64,000 nt of DNA from Streptomyces varsoviensis. GTDB taxonomy: Bacteria; Actinomycetota; Actinomycetes; Streptomycetales; Streptomycetaceae. Below are positions 43,539 to 52,191 of the stretch, piece after piece. The translations under genes and the position numbers were made by a program. The notes under the pieces were generated by a model. The model ran no database searches, was not told the DNA's origin, and was given only the letters and a program-made list of their open reading frames with translations. Position 1 is the first letter of the stretch. Each line of letters starts with the position of its first letter. The DNA is taken from NCBI RefSeq assembly GCF_000718635.1, contig NZ_JOBF01000022.1:184773-248772 (forward strand), written 5' to 3'.

Positions 43539-43595
43539 TTGAGCCGTGAACGTAATGCACGTAAGGGTGACCGCGGTCACAGACGGGTGCATAGT
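43539..43595 (+). promoter_or_regulatory. Probable dctA promoter region with palindrome
   Basis: TTGAGC (43539–43544) and TAAGGG (43562–43567) are spaced 17 bp, and GTGACC (43567–43572) and CATAGT (43590–43595) also 17 bp. The perfect palindrome GTGACCGCGGTCAC (43567–43580) overlaps both. It could be the response regulator's binding site. It lies between the divergent kinase and transporter genes. Confidence 0.45.
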
Positions 43596-43665
43596 CTGCG
43601 GGGCCCCACTCGTCGGGAGAGCGCGGGCCGCCAGAGCCGCACGCCGTCCACCGAGGAGCACCACC

Positions 43666-45117
43666 GTGTCAGCGCAGACACCCTCACCGTCACCGTCGCC
43701 GGACGGGCCCGAGCAGGCCCCGACGAAGAGCCAGGAGAGCACGAAGCCCGGGAAGAGGGACCGCACCCACTTCCTCTACATCGCGGTCATCGTCGCCGTA
43801 CTCCTCGGCATCCTCGTCGGCTTCGCCGCACCCGGCGTCGCCGTGGAGCTGAAGCCGCTCGGCACCGGGTTCGTGAACCTGATCAAGATGATGATCTCGC
43901 CGATCATCTTCTGCACGATCGTGCTCGGCGTCGGATCGGTCCGCAAGGCGGCGAAGGTCGGCGCGGTCGGCGGCCTGGCACTGGTCTACTTCATGCTGAT
44001 GTCGACCGTGGCCCTCGCCATCGGGCTGGTCGTCGGCAATCTCCTGGAGCCCGGCAGCGGACTGCATCTGACGGAGACGGTCCGGCACGCGGGCGAGGCG
44101 CAGGCCAAGGACGGCGGCTCCACCGTCGACTTCCTCCTCGGCATCATCCCCACCACCATGGTCTCCGCCTTCACCAAGGGCGAGGTCCTCCAGACCCTGC
44201 TGGTCGCCCTCCTCGTCGGCTTCGGCCTCCAGGCCCTCGGCGCGAGCGGCGAACCCGTCCTGCGCGGCATCGGCCACATCCAGCGGCTGGTCTTCCGCGT
44301 ACTGGCCATGATCATGTGGGCGGCCCCGGTCGGCGCGTTCGGCGCGATGGCGGCGGTCGTCGGCGAGACGGGCGTGGACGCGCTCAAGTCGCTCGCCGTC
44401 ATCATGGTCGGCTTCTACGTCACCTGCCTGCTCTTCGTGATCCTCGTGCTCGGCACGATCCTGCGGCTGGTCGCCGGGGTCAGCGTCTTCGCGCTGCTGA
44501 AGTATCTGGCGCGGGAGTTCCTGCTGATCCTCTCCACCTCGTCGTCCGAGTCGGCGCTGCCGCGGCTCATCGCCAAGATGGAGCACCTGGGCGTCAGCAA
44601 GCCCGTCGTCGGCATCACCGTCCCCACCGGTTACTCCTTCAACCTCGACGGCACCGCCATCTATCTGACGATGTCCTCGATCTTCGTCGCGGAGGCGATG
44701 GGCGAACCCCTCTCCATCGGCCAGCAGGTCTCGCTGCTCCTCTTCATGATCATCGCGTCCAAGGGCGCCGCGGGCGTCACCGGCGCCGGGCTCGCCACCC
44801 TCGCGGGCGGCCTCCAGTCCCACCGCCCCGAACTGGTCGACGGCGTCGGCCTGATCGTCGGCATCGACCGCTTCATGAGCGAGGCCCGGGCCCTGACCAA
44901 CTTCGCCGGGAACGCCATCGCGACCGTACTCGTCGGCACCTGGACCAAGGAGATCGACAAGGACCGCGTGACCGAAGTCCTCGCCGGGCGGCTGCCGTTC
45001 GACGAGACGACGCTGATGGACGACGGGCACGGCGGGCCGGAGCGGGCACCGGAGGCGGCCGGCCCCGGCGGCTCGGGCGGTCCGGGCGGTACGGAGAAGG
45101 AGCCCGCCGCCGTGTGA
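43666..45117 (+). CDS. dctA: DctA-like dicarboxylate:cation symporter (DAACS family)
   Basis: 483 residues from GTG at 43666 (GAGGAG upstream); the open frame runs further 5' through the promoter and was rejected. Eight membrane helices plus two re-entrant hairpins are expected. Signatures: SPIIFCTIVLGVGS, STSSSESALPRLIAKME (HP1 serine-rich motif), GYSFNLDGTAIYLT, and SKGAAGVTGAGLATLA (HP2). Imports C4-dicarboxylates (succinate, malate, fumarate) with cations. A Ser/Pro-rich N-tail and a Gly/Glu-rich C-tail flank the core. It is divergent from the CitAB-type two-component system that probably induces it. Confidence 0.92.
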   Translation: MSAQTPSPSPSPDGPEQAPTKSQESTKPGKRDRTHFLYIAVIVAVLLGILVGFAAPGVAVELKPLGTGFVNLIKMMISPIIFCTIVLGVGSVRKAAKVGAVGGLALVYFMLMSTVALAIGLVVGNLLEPGSGLHLTETVRHAGEAQAKDGGSTVDFLLGIIPTTMVSAFTKGEVLQTLLVALLVGFGLQALGASGEPVLRGIGHIQRLVFRVLAMIMWAAPVGAFGAMAAVVGETGVDALKSLAVIMVGFYVTCLLFVILVLGTILRLVAGVSVFALLKYLAREFLLILSTSSSESALPRLIAKMEHLGVSKPVVGITVPTGYSFNLDGTAIYLTMSSIFVAEAMGEPLSIGQQVSLLLFMIIASKGAAGVTGAGLATLAGGLQSHRPELVDGVGLIVGIDRFMSEARALTNFAGNAIATVLVGTWTKEIDKDRVTEVLAGRLPFDETTLMDDGHGGPERAPEAAGPGGSGGPGGTEKEPAAV

Positions 45118-45213
45118 CGACCGGCCTGCCGGTGCCGGCGGTGTGTGAAGTACGCGCCGCTGGATACCCGGATGACGCGGGCGGAAGCGGCTTCCGCCGC
45201 GCGCCCCCTGATC

Positions 45214-45252
45214 GCGAAGCCCCGCTGACGCCCCCGTTCAGCGGGGCTTCGC
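45214..45252. terminator. Hairpin between dctA and the converging tetR
   Basis: GCGAAGCCCCGCTGA (45214–45228) pairs with TCAGCGGGGCTTCGC (45238–45252) around 9 nt. A smaller GCGGAAG/CTTCCGC stem lies at 45181–45197. Confidence 0.85.
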
Positions 45253-45287
45253 CACGCGTGTACGGGCGTGAGCGGACCGACTGTCCC

Positions 45288-45956
45288 TCAGAGTCTGCTG
45301 CTTGCCGTCCCGGCCGCCCCCGCCGTCGCCTCCCGTACGGCCTCCGTCACGGCCTCGGCGGCGCGGGCCGGGGCGACGCCCGCCGTGGCCAGTACCGTCG
45401 TCGCGGCGGCCACGCCCGCGGTCTCGGCGGGCAGCGCGCCCTCGTTGACGGCCTGCATCAGCCCGAAGAGCGTGTGCTCGTAGACGTGCGCGAGGGCGCG
45501 CGAGGTGAGCGGGGAGCTGAACGCGCCGTCGTCGAGGCCGCGCTGTATGAGCCCGGCGGCCTTGAGCCGTACGGGCTCCAGCCGGGCGCGGATGCCCGCG
45601 TCCGTGACACTGCGCTGGGCGAGGGCGACGAGCAGCCGGTAGCGGTCGGCGGACTCCCAGACGGAGAGGGTGGCGCGGGCGAGGGCCCGGTCGGCCGGGG
45701 GAGCGGGGGGCGAGCCGGCCGCGGCGTCCGCCATGCCGGCCGCGAAGGCCCGTGAGACGTCCTCGACGGCGGCGTCCGTCAGGGCGGTGATCAGCGCCTC
45801 GCGGTTGGGGAAGTGCCCGTACACCGTGCGGCGCACGACACCGGCGGCGCGCGCGATGTGGTCCATGGACGCGTCGGGGTTGCGCACCAGTTCGGCGAGC
45901 GCGATGTCCATGATGCGGCGGCGGTTGGCGGAGGCGCGGCTGCTGAGTGTGGTCAT
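45288..45956 (-). CDS. TetR-family repressor of the DHA2 exporter
   Basis: 222 residues. HTH ASMDHIARAAGVVRRTVYGHFPNREAL (about 28–54) and a helical ligand domain with conserved YEHTLFGLMQAVNEG. ATG at 45956. It is divergent from the MFS exporter at 46205, with three copies of a TGCACA-N4-TGTGCA palindrome in the 248-bp gap. Likely a drug-sensing repressor of the QacR/TetR kind. Confidence 0.9.
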   Translation of the reverse strand: MTTLSSRASANRRRIMDIALAELVRNPDASMDHIARAAGVVRRTVYGHFPNREALITALTDAAVEDVSRAFAAGMADAAAGSPPAPPADRALARATLSVWESADRYRLLVALAQRSVTDAGIRARLEPVRLKAAGLIQRGLDDGAFSSPLTSRALAHVYEHTLFGLMQAVNEGALPAETAGVAAATTVLATAGVAPARAAEAVTEAVREATAGAAGTASSRL

Positions 45957-46097
45957 GGTGGTGCGGGCTCCTCGGTCGGCGTCCTCGGTCCCCGTACGGC
46001 GCGGGGATCGTCCCCGCGCGGCGCGGGGCGCGCGGGTGGCCCGCCCATTGTCCGGGGCGTGCCGCTGGATGTTCCGCGCGTGCCGACCTCTCCATTT

Positions 46098-46160
46098 TGC
46101 ACATGGCTGTGCATCCGAGTAAATTGCGCACTGCTGTGTAATTGCACAGTGCTGTGCAAT
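46098..46160. promoter_or_regulatory. Three stacked operators TGCACA-N4-TGTGCA
   Basis: Perfect at 46098–46113, one mismatch in each half at 46125–46140 (TGCGCA-CTGC-TGTGTA), and perfect with extended ATT/AAT flanks at 46141–46160. Centres are 27 and 18 bp apart. All share a 4-bp spacer and lie between divergent tetR and exporter genes. Confidence 0.85.
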
Positions 46161-46204
46161 ATCAACTACTCGGGGTCCAGCCCCGCAACATGAGAGGTGT
46201 CCGG

Positions 46205-47848
46205 ATGCGCGTCGTCATGTCGACGCCGGTCGAGAAGATGGACCGGCCGTACGGAAAGCGCTGGGCAGCGCTGGGGGTGCTCTGCCTCAGCCTGCTGATC
46301 ATCGTCATGGCGAACACCACCCTGACGGTGGCCGCCCCCGACATGACCCTCGACCTCAACCTGAGCAGCGCGGACCTCCAGTGGGTCATCGACGGCTACA
46401 CCGTCCCGTACGCCGCGCTGATGCTGCTGCTCGGCGCCATCGGCGACAAGTACAGCCGCCGGGGCGCGCTCGTACTGGGCCTCGTGGTCTTCGGCGTCGC
46501 CTCCGTCGCGGGCGCGCTGTCAGACAGTTCGAACGCGGTGATCGCGTCGCGCGCGCTGATGGGCATCGGGGCGGCCTTCGTCATGCCGGCCACGCTCTCG
46601 CTGCTCGCCGCGACCTTCCCGCGCGCCGAGCGGGCCAAGGCCATCACCATCTGGACCGCCACCGCGGGCCTCGGCATCGCCGCCGGTCCGCTGGTCGCGG
46701 GCGCGCTGCTGGAGAAGTACTCCTGGAACTCCAGCTTCCTCATCAACGTGCCGATCGCCGTACTCGGCATCCTCGGCGCCCTGTTCCTCGTGCCGCCGTC
46801 CAAGGCGGGCCACAGCGACCGGCTCGACTACATCGGCGGACTGCTCTCCGTCATCTGGGTCGGCTCGCTCATCTACATGATCATCGAGGGCCCGCACTTC
46901 GGCTGGGGCGCGGCCGCCATCACCGCCGCCGTCGTGGCCGCCGTCGGCCTCGTCTGCTTCGTCCTGTGGGAGCTGCGCCACCCGTGCCCCGTCCTGGACG
47001 TGCGCCGCTTCGCGCGCCGCGCCTTCGCCGGGTCCACGCTCGCCGTCGCGCTCTTCTTCCTCGCCGTCTTCGGCGCGTTCTACTACCTCACCCAGCACCT
47101 GCAGTTCGTCCTCGGCTACTCGCCGCTGGACACCGGTGTGCGGATGCTGCCGCTGGCCGGCGCGGTCTTCGTCGGCGGCGCGCTGACGGCGCTGCTCACG
47201 CCCAAGTTCGGCATGAAGGTCACGGTGGCGCTCGGCATGGCCGTCGGCACCGTCGCCATCGCCCTGCTCACGCGGGTCGACGCGCACTCGACGTACGGGG
47301 ACTTCGTGATCCCCCTCATCGTCCTCGGCCTGGCCATCGGTCTGTCCCTGTCGCCCTGCACCAACGCCATCATGGGCTCCTTCCCGGAGGACCAGCTCGG
47401 CATCGGCGGCGCGGTCAACAGCACCTCCATCGAGCTGGGCGGCTCGCTCGGCATCGCCGTCCTCGGCACCGTGCTGGCCAACACCTACTCCGACAACCTC
47501 GCCGACGCCGCCGCCAAGTCGGCCGCCGCCGGGGCGCAGATACCGGAGAAGGTCCTCGGCGTCGCCCAGGACTCGGTGGGTGCGGGCCTGGCCGTGGCCC
47601 AGCAGCTCGGCGCCAAGCTCGGCCCCCAGCAGGGCGCCTCCTTCGCCGACGCCGTGCGCTCCGCGTTCTCCGACTCGGTCGCCCACACCAGCGTCGTCGG
47701 CGCGGTCGTCCTGGGCATCGGCACCGTGATCGTCGCCTTCCTCCTCCCGGGCCGGAAGCGCTCCGCGACGGACGCGGCAAGCACGGCGGCCGAGGGCGCG
47801 AAGGGCACGGGCCCTCAGAGCGAGGGCCGCGAGTCCGAGCGCGTCTGA
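46205..47848 (+). CDS. DHA2-family (14-TMS, EmrB/QacA-type) MFS drug exporter
   Basis: 547 residues from ATG at 46205, which has GAGAGG seven bases upstream; other ATGs at 46190 and 46217 are less well placed. Motifs: WVIDGYTVPYAALMLLLGAIGDKYSRRGALVLG (DHA motif A) and GLGIAAGPLVAGALLEKYSWNSSFLINVPIA (motif C with WRW-like end). Fourteen hydrophobic segments are expected. Likely proton-driven multidrug efflux, repressed by TetR 45288 through the three operators. Confidence 0.93.
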   Translation: MRVVMSTPVEKMDRPYGKRWAALGVLCLSLLIIVMANTTLTVAAPDMTLDLNLSSADLQWVIDGYTVPYAALMLLLGAIGDKYSRRGALVLGLVVFGVASVAGALSDSSNAVIASRALMGIGAAFVMPATLSLLAATFPRAERAKAITIWTATAGLGIAAGPLVAGALLEKYSWNSSFLINVPIAVLGILGALFLVPPSKAGHSDRLDYIGGLLSVIWVGSLIYMIIEGPHFGWGAAAITAAVVAAVGLVCFVLWELRHPCPVLDVRRFARRAFAGSTLAVALFFLAVFGAFYYLTQHLQFVLGYSPLDTGVRMLPLAGAVFVGGALTALLTPKFGMKVTVALGMAVGTVAIALLTRVDAHSTYGDFVIPLIVLGLAIGLSLSPCTNAIMGSFPEDQLGIGGAVNSTSIELGGSLGIAVLGTVLANTYSDNLADAAAKSAAAGAQIPEKVLGVAQDSVGAGLAVAQQLGAKLGPQQGASFADAVRSAFSDSVAHTSVVGAVVLGIGTVIVAFLLPGRKRSATDAASTAAEGAKGTGPQSEGRESERV

Positions 47849-47903
47849 CGCGCCCCGCCGCTCCGCGCTTCCCCTGCGCCTCACCCGCGCTTCCTACGCC
47901 TCT

Positions 47904-47945
47904 ACGGGCCCCCGCACCGACTTCTCCGTCGGGGCGGGGGCCCGT
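47904..47945. terminator. Terminator hairpin after the DHA2 exporter gene
   Basis: ACGGGCCCCCGC (47904–47915) pairs with GCGGGGGCCCGT (47934–47945), with CCGA/TCGG continuing inside. The following GTACG/GGGGCGGGGCCCG repeats to 48035 form partial copies of the same stem. It lies between converging genes. Confidence 0.8.
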
Positions 47946-48040
47946 CGGCGTACGTACGGACGCACCGACTTCACGTCGAGGGGCGGGGCCCGTTGGCGTA
48001 CGTACCCCGTACCGGCTTGTCCGTCGGGCGGGGCCCTGCC

Positions 48041-48949
48041 CTAGTCGACGAACAGCGCCCGCGCGGCGGACCTGGCCTGGGCGCGGAGCCACGCGTGGGC
48101 GCGGTCGTTGTCGTGGCGCTGGTGCCAGACGAGGTGGAGGGGGATGGGCGGCATGGCGAGGGGCGCGGGGAGGGGCAGCGGGCGCAGGCCGGCGGTGCGG
48201 AGGGCCGGGCCGGTGACGGAGCGGGGGACGGTGACGACCAGGTCGGTGTCGAGGACGAGGGGAAAGGCCGCCGCCGTGCTCGGGGCCGCGGCGATGACCC
48301 GGCGGTCGAGGCCGAGGGCGGCGAGGGCGTCGTCGACGGGGTCGCGCAGCCGTCCGCGCCGGGAGACGGTGACGTGCTCCGCCGCAGCGTACCGCTCGGG
48401 GGTGAGCGGCCCGTCGGCCAGCGGGTGACCGGGGCGGACCGCCGCGACGAGGTGGTCCTCACCGACGAGCTGGTGGCGGATGCCGGGCGCGGCGGGCTCG
48501 GCGGAGCTCGACTCCAGGTCGACCTCGCCGCGCCGCAGCTCCGGGGTGTCCGAGCCGGACTCGGCCAGCAGGCGCAGCCGCACCCCAGGGGCCTGCCGGT
48601 GGACGGCGGCGAGCAGGGCGGGGCCGCAGGCCGCGGCCAGCGCGTCGTGCCAGCGGATGGTGAACGTCCGGTTCAGTGTGGCGAGGTCCAGTTCCCGGTC
48701 CCGGCTCAGGAGTTGATGGGCCTGCTGGACCACGTCGTGGACCCGCGCGCGCAGCTCCAGCGCGTGCGGCGTGGGCACCATCGTGCGGCCGGTCCGGACC
48801 AGGATCTGGTCGCCGGTGGCCTGGCGGATACGGCCCAGGGTCCGGCTCATCGCCGGGGCCGTGACGTGCAGCCGGTCGGCGGCGCCGGCCACGCTGCCCT
48901 CTTCCAGGAGGGCGTCGAGCGCGGTGAGCAGGTTCAGATCCAATTGCAT
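48041..48949 (-). CDS. LysR-family transcriptional regulator
   Basis: 302 residues from ATG at 48949, which gives the family N-terminus MQLDLNLLTALDALLEEGSVAGAADRLHVTAPAMSRTLGRIR (winged HTH). The periplasmic-binding-like effector domain follows (about 90–300). The open frame upstream of 48949 is not LysR-like. It is divergent from the inositol-monophosphatase-like gene at 49072; a symmetric GTAAG-N7-CTTAC lies at 48954–48970. It probably activates the divergent gene and autoregulates. Confidence 0.92.
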   Translation of the reverse strand: MQLDLNLLTALDALLEEGSVAGAADRLHVTAPAMSRTLGRIRQATGDQILVRTGRTMVPTPHALELRARVHDVVQQAHQLLSRDRELDLATLNRTFTIRWHDALAAACGPALLAAVHRQAPGVRLRLLAESGSDTPELRRGEVDLESSSAEPAAPGIRHQLVGEDHLVAAVRPGHPLADGPLTPERYAAAEHVTVSRRGRLRDPVDDALAALGLDRRVIAAAPSTAAAFPLVLDTDLVVTVPRSVTGPALRTAGLRPLPLPAPLAMPPIPLHLVWHQRHDNDRAHAWLRAQARSAARALFVD

Positions 48950-48953
48950 GTGA

Positions 48954-48970
48954 GTAAGGCTAAGGCTTAC
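48954..48970. promoter_or_regulatory. Candidate LysR-type binding site
   Basis: GTAAG-N7-CTTAC fits the T-N11-A inverted-repeat form of LysR boxes. It lies 4 bp before the lysR start and about 100 bp before the divergent gene. Confidence 0.5.
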
Positions 48971-49071
48971 GAGCATGCACTTGCTGTTAATCGGCGGGGT
49001 GCCTACGTTCGAGGAACAGGCGAAATCCACTTCCGCCTCCTCATCCCCCTCCGTTTCTCCGGGAGTACCCC

Positions 49072-49929
49072 ATGCCATCCACCCCTGCCTCCGCCCCCGC
49101 CCCCGTCTCTGCCCCCGCGCTCGCCCTCGACCTCGATGAGGGCCTGCTGGCCCAGGTCACCGCCGCCGTCCATGCCGCCGGCGACCGGCTGCGGGAGCGG
49201 TACGAGCCGCGGGCCGCCGCCGTACGCGCCGCCACTACCGACGAGATCGTCGCGGCGATCCACGCCAACGACGACGCCGTACTCGACGTCCTGAAGGCCC
49301 CCCTGCTGGCGGCCCGGCCGCAGGCTCGGTGGGCCGAGGACGAACTCGCCGGCGGCGCGCTGCCGCCGGGCGAGTGGTGGGTCGTCGACCCGGCCGAAGG
49401 CAACATCAATCACGTGCACGGCATGCCGGACTGGGCCGTGACCGCCACCCTCGTACGCGACAACCAGCCGGTCCTCACCGTCGTGCACGCGCCGCTGACC
49501 GGCGACGACTACACCGCGGTGGCCGGCGGCGGCGCCCGTCTGAACGGCGTGCCGCTGCACGTCTCGGCCAAGACCGACCTGGGCGCGGCCCTCACCGGCA
49601 CGGGCCAGGCCCGGCCCGGCGAGGACGAGCGCACGTTCCGCCGGATCGGCTCGTCCGTCGCGCGGATGCTGACGGCCGGCCTCGTCGTCCGGGTCTCCGT
49701 GCCCGCCACCTTGCAGCTCATCCACGTCGCCGCCGGCCGCACGGACGCCTTCTGGCAGTTCTCCGACGTCCGCTCGGGGCTGGTCGCCGGAGCCCTGCTG
49801 GTCGCCGAGGCCGGAGGCGCCGTGACCGACGTGCACGGCGCCCCGTGGACCCTGGCGAGCCCCGACTTCCTGGCCGCCGCCCCGGGCATCCACGCCGCCG
49901 CCGTCGACGTCCTGTCCGAGGTCTCCTGA
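49072..49929 (+). CDS. Inositol monophosphatase-family protein with altered metal-binding motif
   Basis: 285 residues from ATG at 49072 (GGGAG upstream). The family frame is clear: WAEDE, WVVDPAEGNINHVHGMPDWAV, GARLNGVPL, and the C-terminal FWQFSDVRSGLVAGALLVAEAGGAVTDVHG. In phosphatases the central motif is DPIDGTTNFVHG; here the second Asp is Glu and GTTNF is GNINH (near residue 105–116), while the C-terminal 'WD' is FSD. Metal binding may be changed, so it could be a phosphatase of different specificity or a non-phosphatase homologue. It is controlled by the divergent LysR; followed by the NADP oxidoreductase gene after 94 bp. Confidence 0.8.
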   Translation: MPSTPASAPAPVSAPALALDLDEGLLAQVTAAVHAAGDRLRERYEPRAAAVRAATTDEIVAAIHANDDAVLDVLKAPLLAARPQARWAEDELAGGALPPGEWWVVDPAEGNINHVHGMPDWAVTATLVRDNQPVLTVVHAPLTGDDYTAVAGGGARLNGVPLHVSAKTDLGAALTGTGQARPGEDERTFRRIGSSVARMLTAGLVVRVSVPATLQLIHVAAGRTDAFWQFSDVRSGLVAGALLVAEAGGAVTDVHGAPWTLASPDFLAAAPGIHAAAVDVLSEVS

Positions 49930-50023
49930 CGCCCCATCGCGCCACGGGAACGTCGGCATGTGATCAACCAGACTCTTCTTTCACGTACTTGACGAACCAT
50001 CACCAAACAAGGAGCAATCCGTC

Positions 50024-50689
50024 ATGACCACCATCGGCATCCTCGGGGCCGGCCGCGTCGGCAGCGGCCTCGCCCGTAAGCTCGCCGAAGCGGGCCACGA
50101 AGTGGCTCTCGGGCACCGCGAGTCGCCCGACCCCGGCCCCGCCCCCGCGCCATCGGCGGAGCGGGAGCCGGACGCGGGCCCGGCGATCCTCCACCTCGAC
50201 CAGCGGAGCGCGGCGGCCGGCGCCGACATCGTCGTCAACGCCACTCCGGGAGACAGCGCTCTGGCCCGTATGGCCGCCCTGGAGGACGAGTTGGCGGGCA
50301 AGATCCTCATCGACGTCTCCAATGCCACCCACCACGGCCCCGACGGGCTCCCCGCCGGCCTCTGCTACCCCGACGGCAGCCTCGCCGAGCAGCTTCAGCG
50401 AGCGCTGCCCGCCACCAGGGTCGTCAAGACGCTCAACACCATGCTCTTCATGGTGATGACCGACCCGGCCGCGCTGTCCACCCCGCCCACCGCCTACCTC
50501 TCCGGCGACGACGCCGACGCCAAGGCCGTCACCGCCGGCCTCCTCGGCGACCTGGGCTGGCGCCCCGACTGGATCGAAGACCTCGGCGACATCACCACCG
50601 CCCGCGCGACCGAAGCGCTCGTCCTGCTCGCCCCGCACGTGCTGCGCCGCCGAGGGTTTCAGCCGTTCGCGGTCTCGCTGGCGCGCTGA
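50024..50689 (+). CDS. NADP/F420-dependent oxidoreductase-like Rossmann protein (NPD family)
   Basis: 221 residues from ATG at 50024 with AAGGAG upstream. N-terminal dinucleotide loop GILGAGRVGSGLARKLAEAGHEVALGHR, then VVNATPGDSALARM, KILIDVSNATHHG and VVKTLNTMLFMVM: the pattern of the F420_oxidored/NADP-dependent reductase family, often acting on coenzyme F420 or small substrates. It is co-directional with the inositol-monophosphatase-like gene and may share its LysR control. The substrate is unknown. Confidence 0.85.
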   Translation: MTTIGILGAGRVGSGLARKLAEAGHEVALGHRESPDPGPAPAPSAEREPDAGPAILHLDQRSAAAGADIVVNATPGDSALARMAALEDELAGKILIDVSNATHHGPDGLPAGLCYPDGSLAEQLQRALPATRVVKTLNTMLFMVMTDPAALSTPPTAYLSGDDADAKAVTAGLLGDLGWRPDWIEDLGDITTARATEALVLLAPHVLRRRGFQPFAVSLAR

Positions 50690-50798
50690 CACCGCCGCGG
50701 CGGCGTGGGGCCGTACGCCCGTACGTACGCTGTCTACGGCCGTGAGCTGCCGTACTGAGCTGCTGCCCCGCCCCGCTGTCTCCCCTCGTTCGTCCAGC

Positions 50799-52007
50799 TC
50801 ACGCGTCCCAAGTGACCGGCAGGCTCTTCACCCCGTAGATGTCCGCGAGTTCGGGCCGCAGGGCGACCTCGTCGGCCGGTATGGCCAGGCGGAGCGTGGG
50901 GAAGCGGTTGACCAGGGCGGTGAAGGCGACCTTCATCTCGACGCGGGCCAACTGCTGGCCCAGGCACTGGTGGATGCCGTGACCGAAGGCGAGGTGGCCG
51001 CTGTACCGACGGCCGAGGTCGAGCGCGTGGGGGTCGGTGAAGCGCTCGGGGTCGCGGTTGGCGGTGTGGAGGGAGAGGATCACGGGCGAGCCCGCCTCGA
51101 CGGTCCGGCCGCCCACCTCGACGTCCTCCAGCGCCACCCGCATGAAGGTCTTCGCGACGCTCAGATACCGCAGCAGTTCCTCCACGGCCTGGCCGGCGAG
51201 GTCGGGGTCGGCGCGCAGGGCGGCCAGTTGCGCGGGGTTGCGCAGCAGGGCGAAGGTGCCGAGCGCCAGCATGTTCGCCGTGGTGTCGAGCCCGGCCGCG
51301 AGGAGGATCAGGCTGACGCCCCTCAGCTCCTCGTCCGTGAGGTCGGTGTCGGTGAGGTCGCTGAGCACGTCGTCGGTGGGGTTCGCGCGCTTGTCGGCGA
51401 CCAGCCGCGCGAGGTAGTCCTGCGTCGCCGTGTAGGCCGCCATCAGGTCCTCGTCGCTCGTCTCCCCGTTCATGAACGACTCGACGTTGCTCTGGAAGGA
51501 GTCCCGGTCCTGGTACGGCACCCCCAGCAGCTCGCAGATCACGATGGCCGGGATGGGCTTGGCGAACGCGGTCACCAGGTCCGCGGGCGGCCCGGCCTGC
51601 TCCATGGCGTCCAGCCGCTCGGCGGTGATCTGCTCGACGCGCTCGGTGAGCAGGCGCATCCGCCGGACGGTGAACTTGCCCATCAGCGGCTTGCGGTAGC
51701 GGCTGTGCTGGGGATCGTCCATGAGGACGAACTCGCCGGGCGGCGCCGGGGGGACCTCGATGTCCCCGTAGTCGATGGTCGGGTGGTAGCGCATGAGTTC
51801 CTTGCGCGAGCTGAACCGTGAGTCGGCCAGGACCGAGCGGGCCAGGTCGTAACCGGTGATCAGCCAGCCGGCCTTGCCGCCGGGGAAGGTGTAGCGGCTG
51901 ATGGGGCCGTGCTGCCGGGCGTCGAGCAGTTCCGCCGGCGGGTCGAAGGGACGGCCGGGCTCGCGCGCCGACGGGAACGTCGGGACGGTGTACGTGGGTG
52001 CGTTCAT
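50799..52007 (-). CDS. Cytochrome P450 (CYP105-like)
   Basis: 402 residues, full length. I-helix oxygen motif AAGLDTTANML, K-helix ELLR, PERF, and heme loop LAFGHGIHQCLGQQLAR with the thiolate Cys near residue 350. Overall similarity of style (N-terminal PREPGRPFDPP, HTIDYGDIEV-like loop) is to bacterial CYP105-type hydroxylases. No ferredoxin gene follows, so redox partners come from elsewhere. ATG at 52007. It is divergent from the GbsR-like regulator at 52192. Confidence 0.92.
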   Translation of the reverse strand: MNAPTYTVPTFPSAREPGRPFDPPAELLDARQHGPISRYTFPGGKAGWLITGYDLARSVLADSRFSSRKELMRYHPTIDYGDIEVPPAPPGEFVLMDDPQHSRYRKPLMGKFTVRRMRLLTERVEQITAERLDAMEQAGPPADLVTAFAKPIPAIVICELLGVPYQDRDSFQSNVESFMNGETSDEDLMAAYTATQDYLARLVADKRANPTDDVLSDLTDTDLTDEELRGVSLILLAAGLDTTANMLALGTFALLRNPAQLAALRADPDLAGQAVEELLRYLSVAKTFMRVALEDVEVGGRTVEAGSPVILSLHTANRDPERFTDPHALDLGRRYSGHLAFGHGIHQCLGQQLARVEMKVAFTALVNRFPTLRLAIPADEVALRPELADIYGVKSLPVTWDA

Positions 52008-52144
52008 GGCCGCTCCTCAACTCGCGATAGTACGCGTTTGGCGATGAGCGAAAGTTATGGCGGTGCGGAAGCGGCCGTCAACTGTCAAGTACAGGAAATG
52101 CCTGGTGGGAAGGGTTAAATTGATGCAATGAGGCTGCGCTCGAA

Positions 52145-52161
52145 TGCAATGATCCATTGCA
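52145..52161. promoter_or_regulatory. Palindrome TGCAATG-ATC-CATTGCA upstream of the GbsR-like gene
   Basis: Perfect 7-bp arms with a 3-bp centre, between the divergent P450 and regulator genes; an extra TGCAATG half-site lies near 52124. A likely operator for the adjacent regulator, possibly also controlling the P450. Confidence 0.65.
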
Positions 52162-52191
52162 ATGGGGGAGGGTGAAGGCAATACTGTCGGC

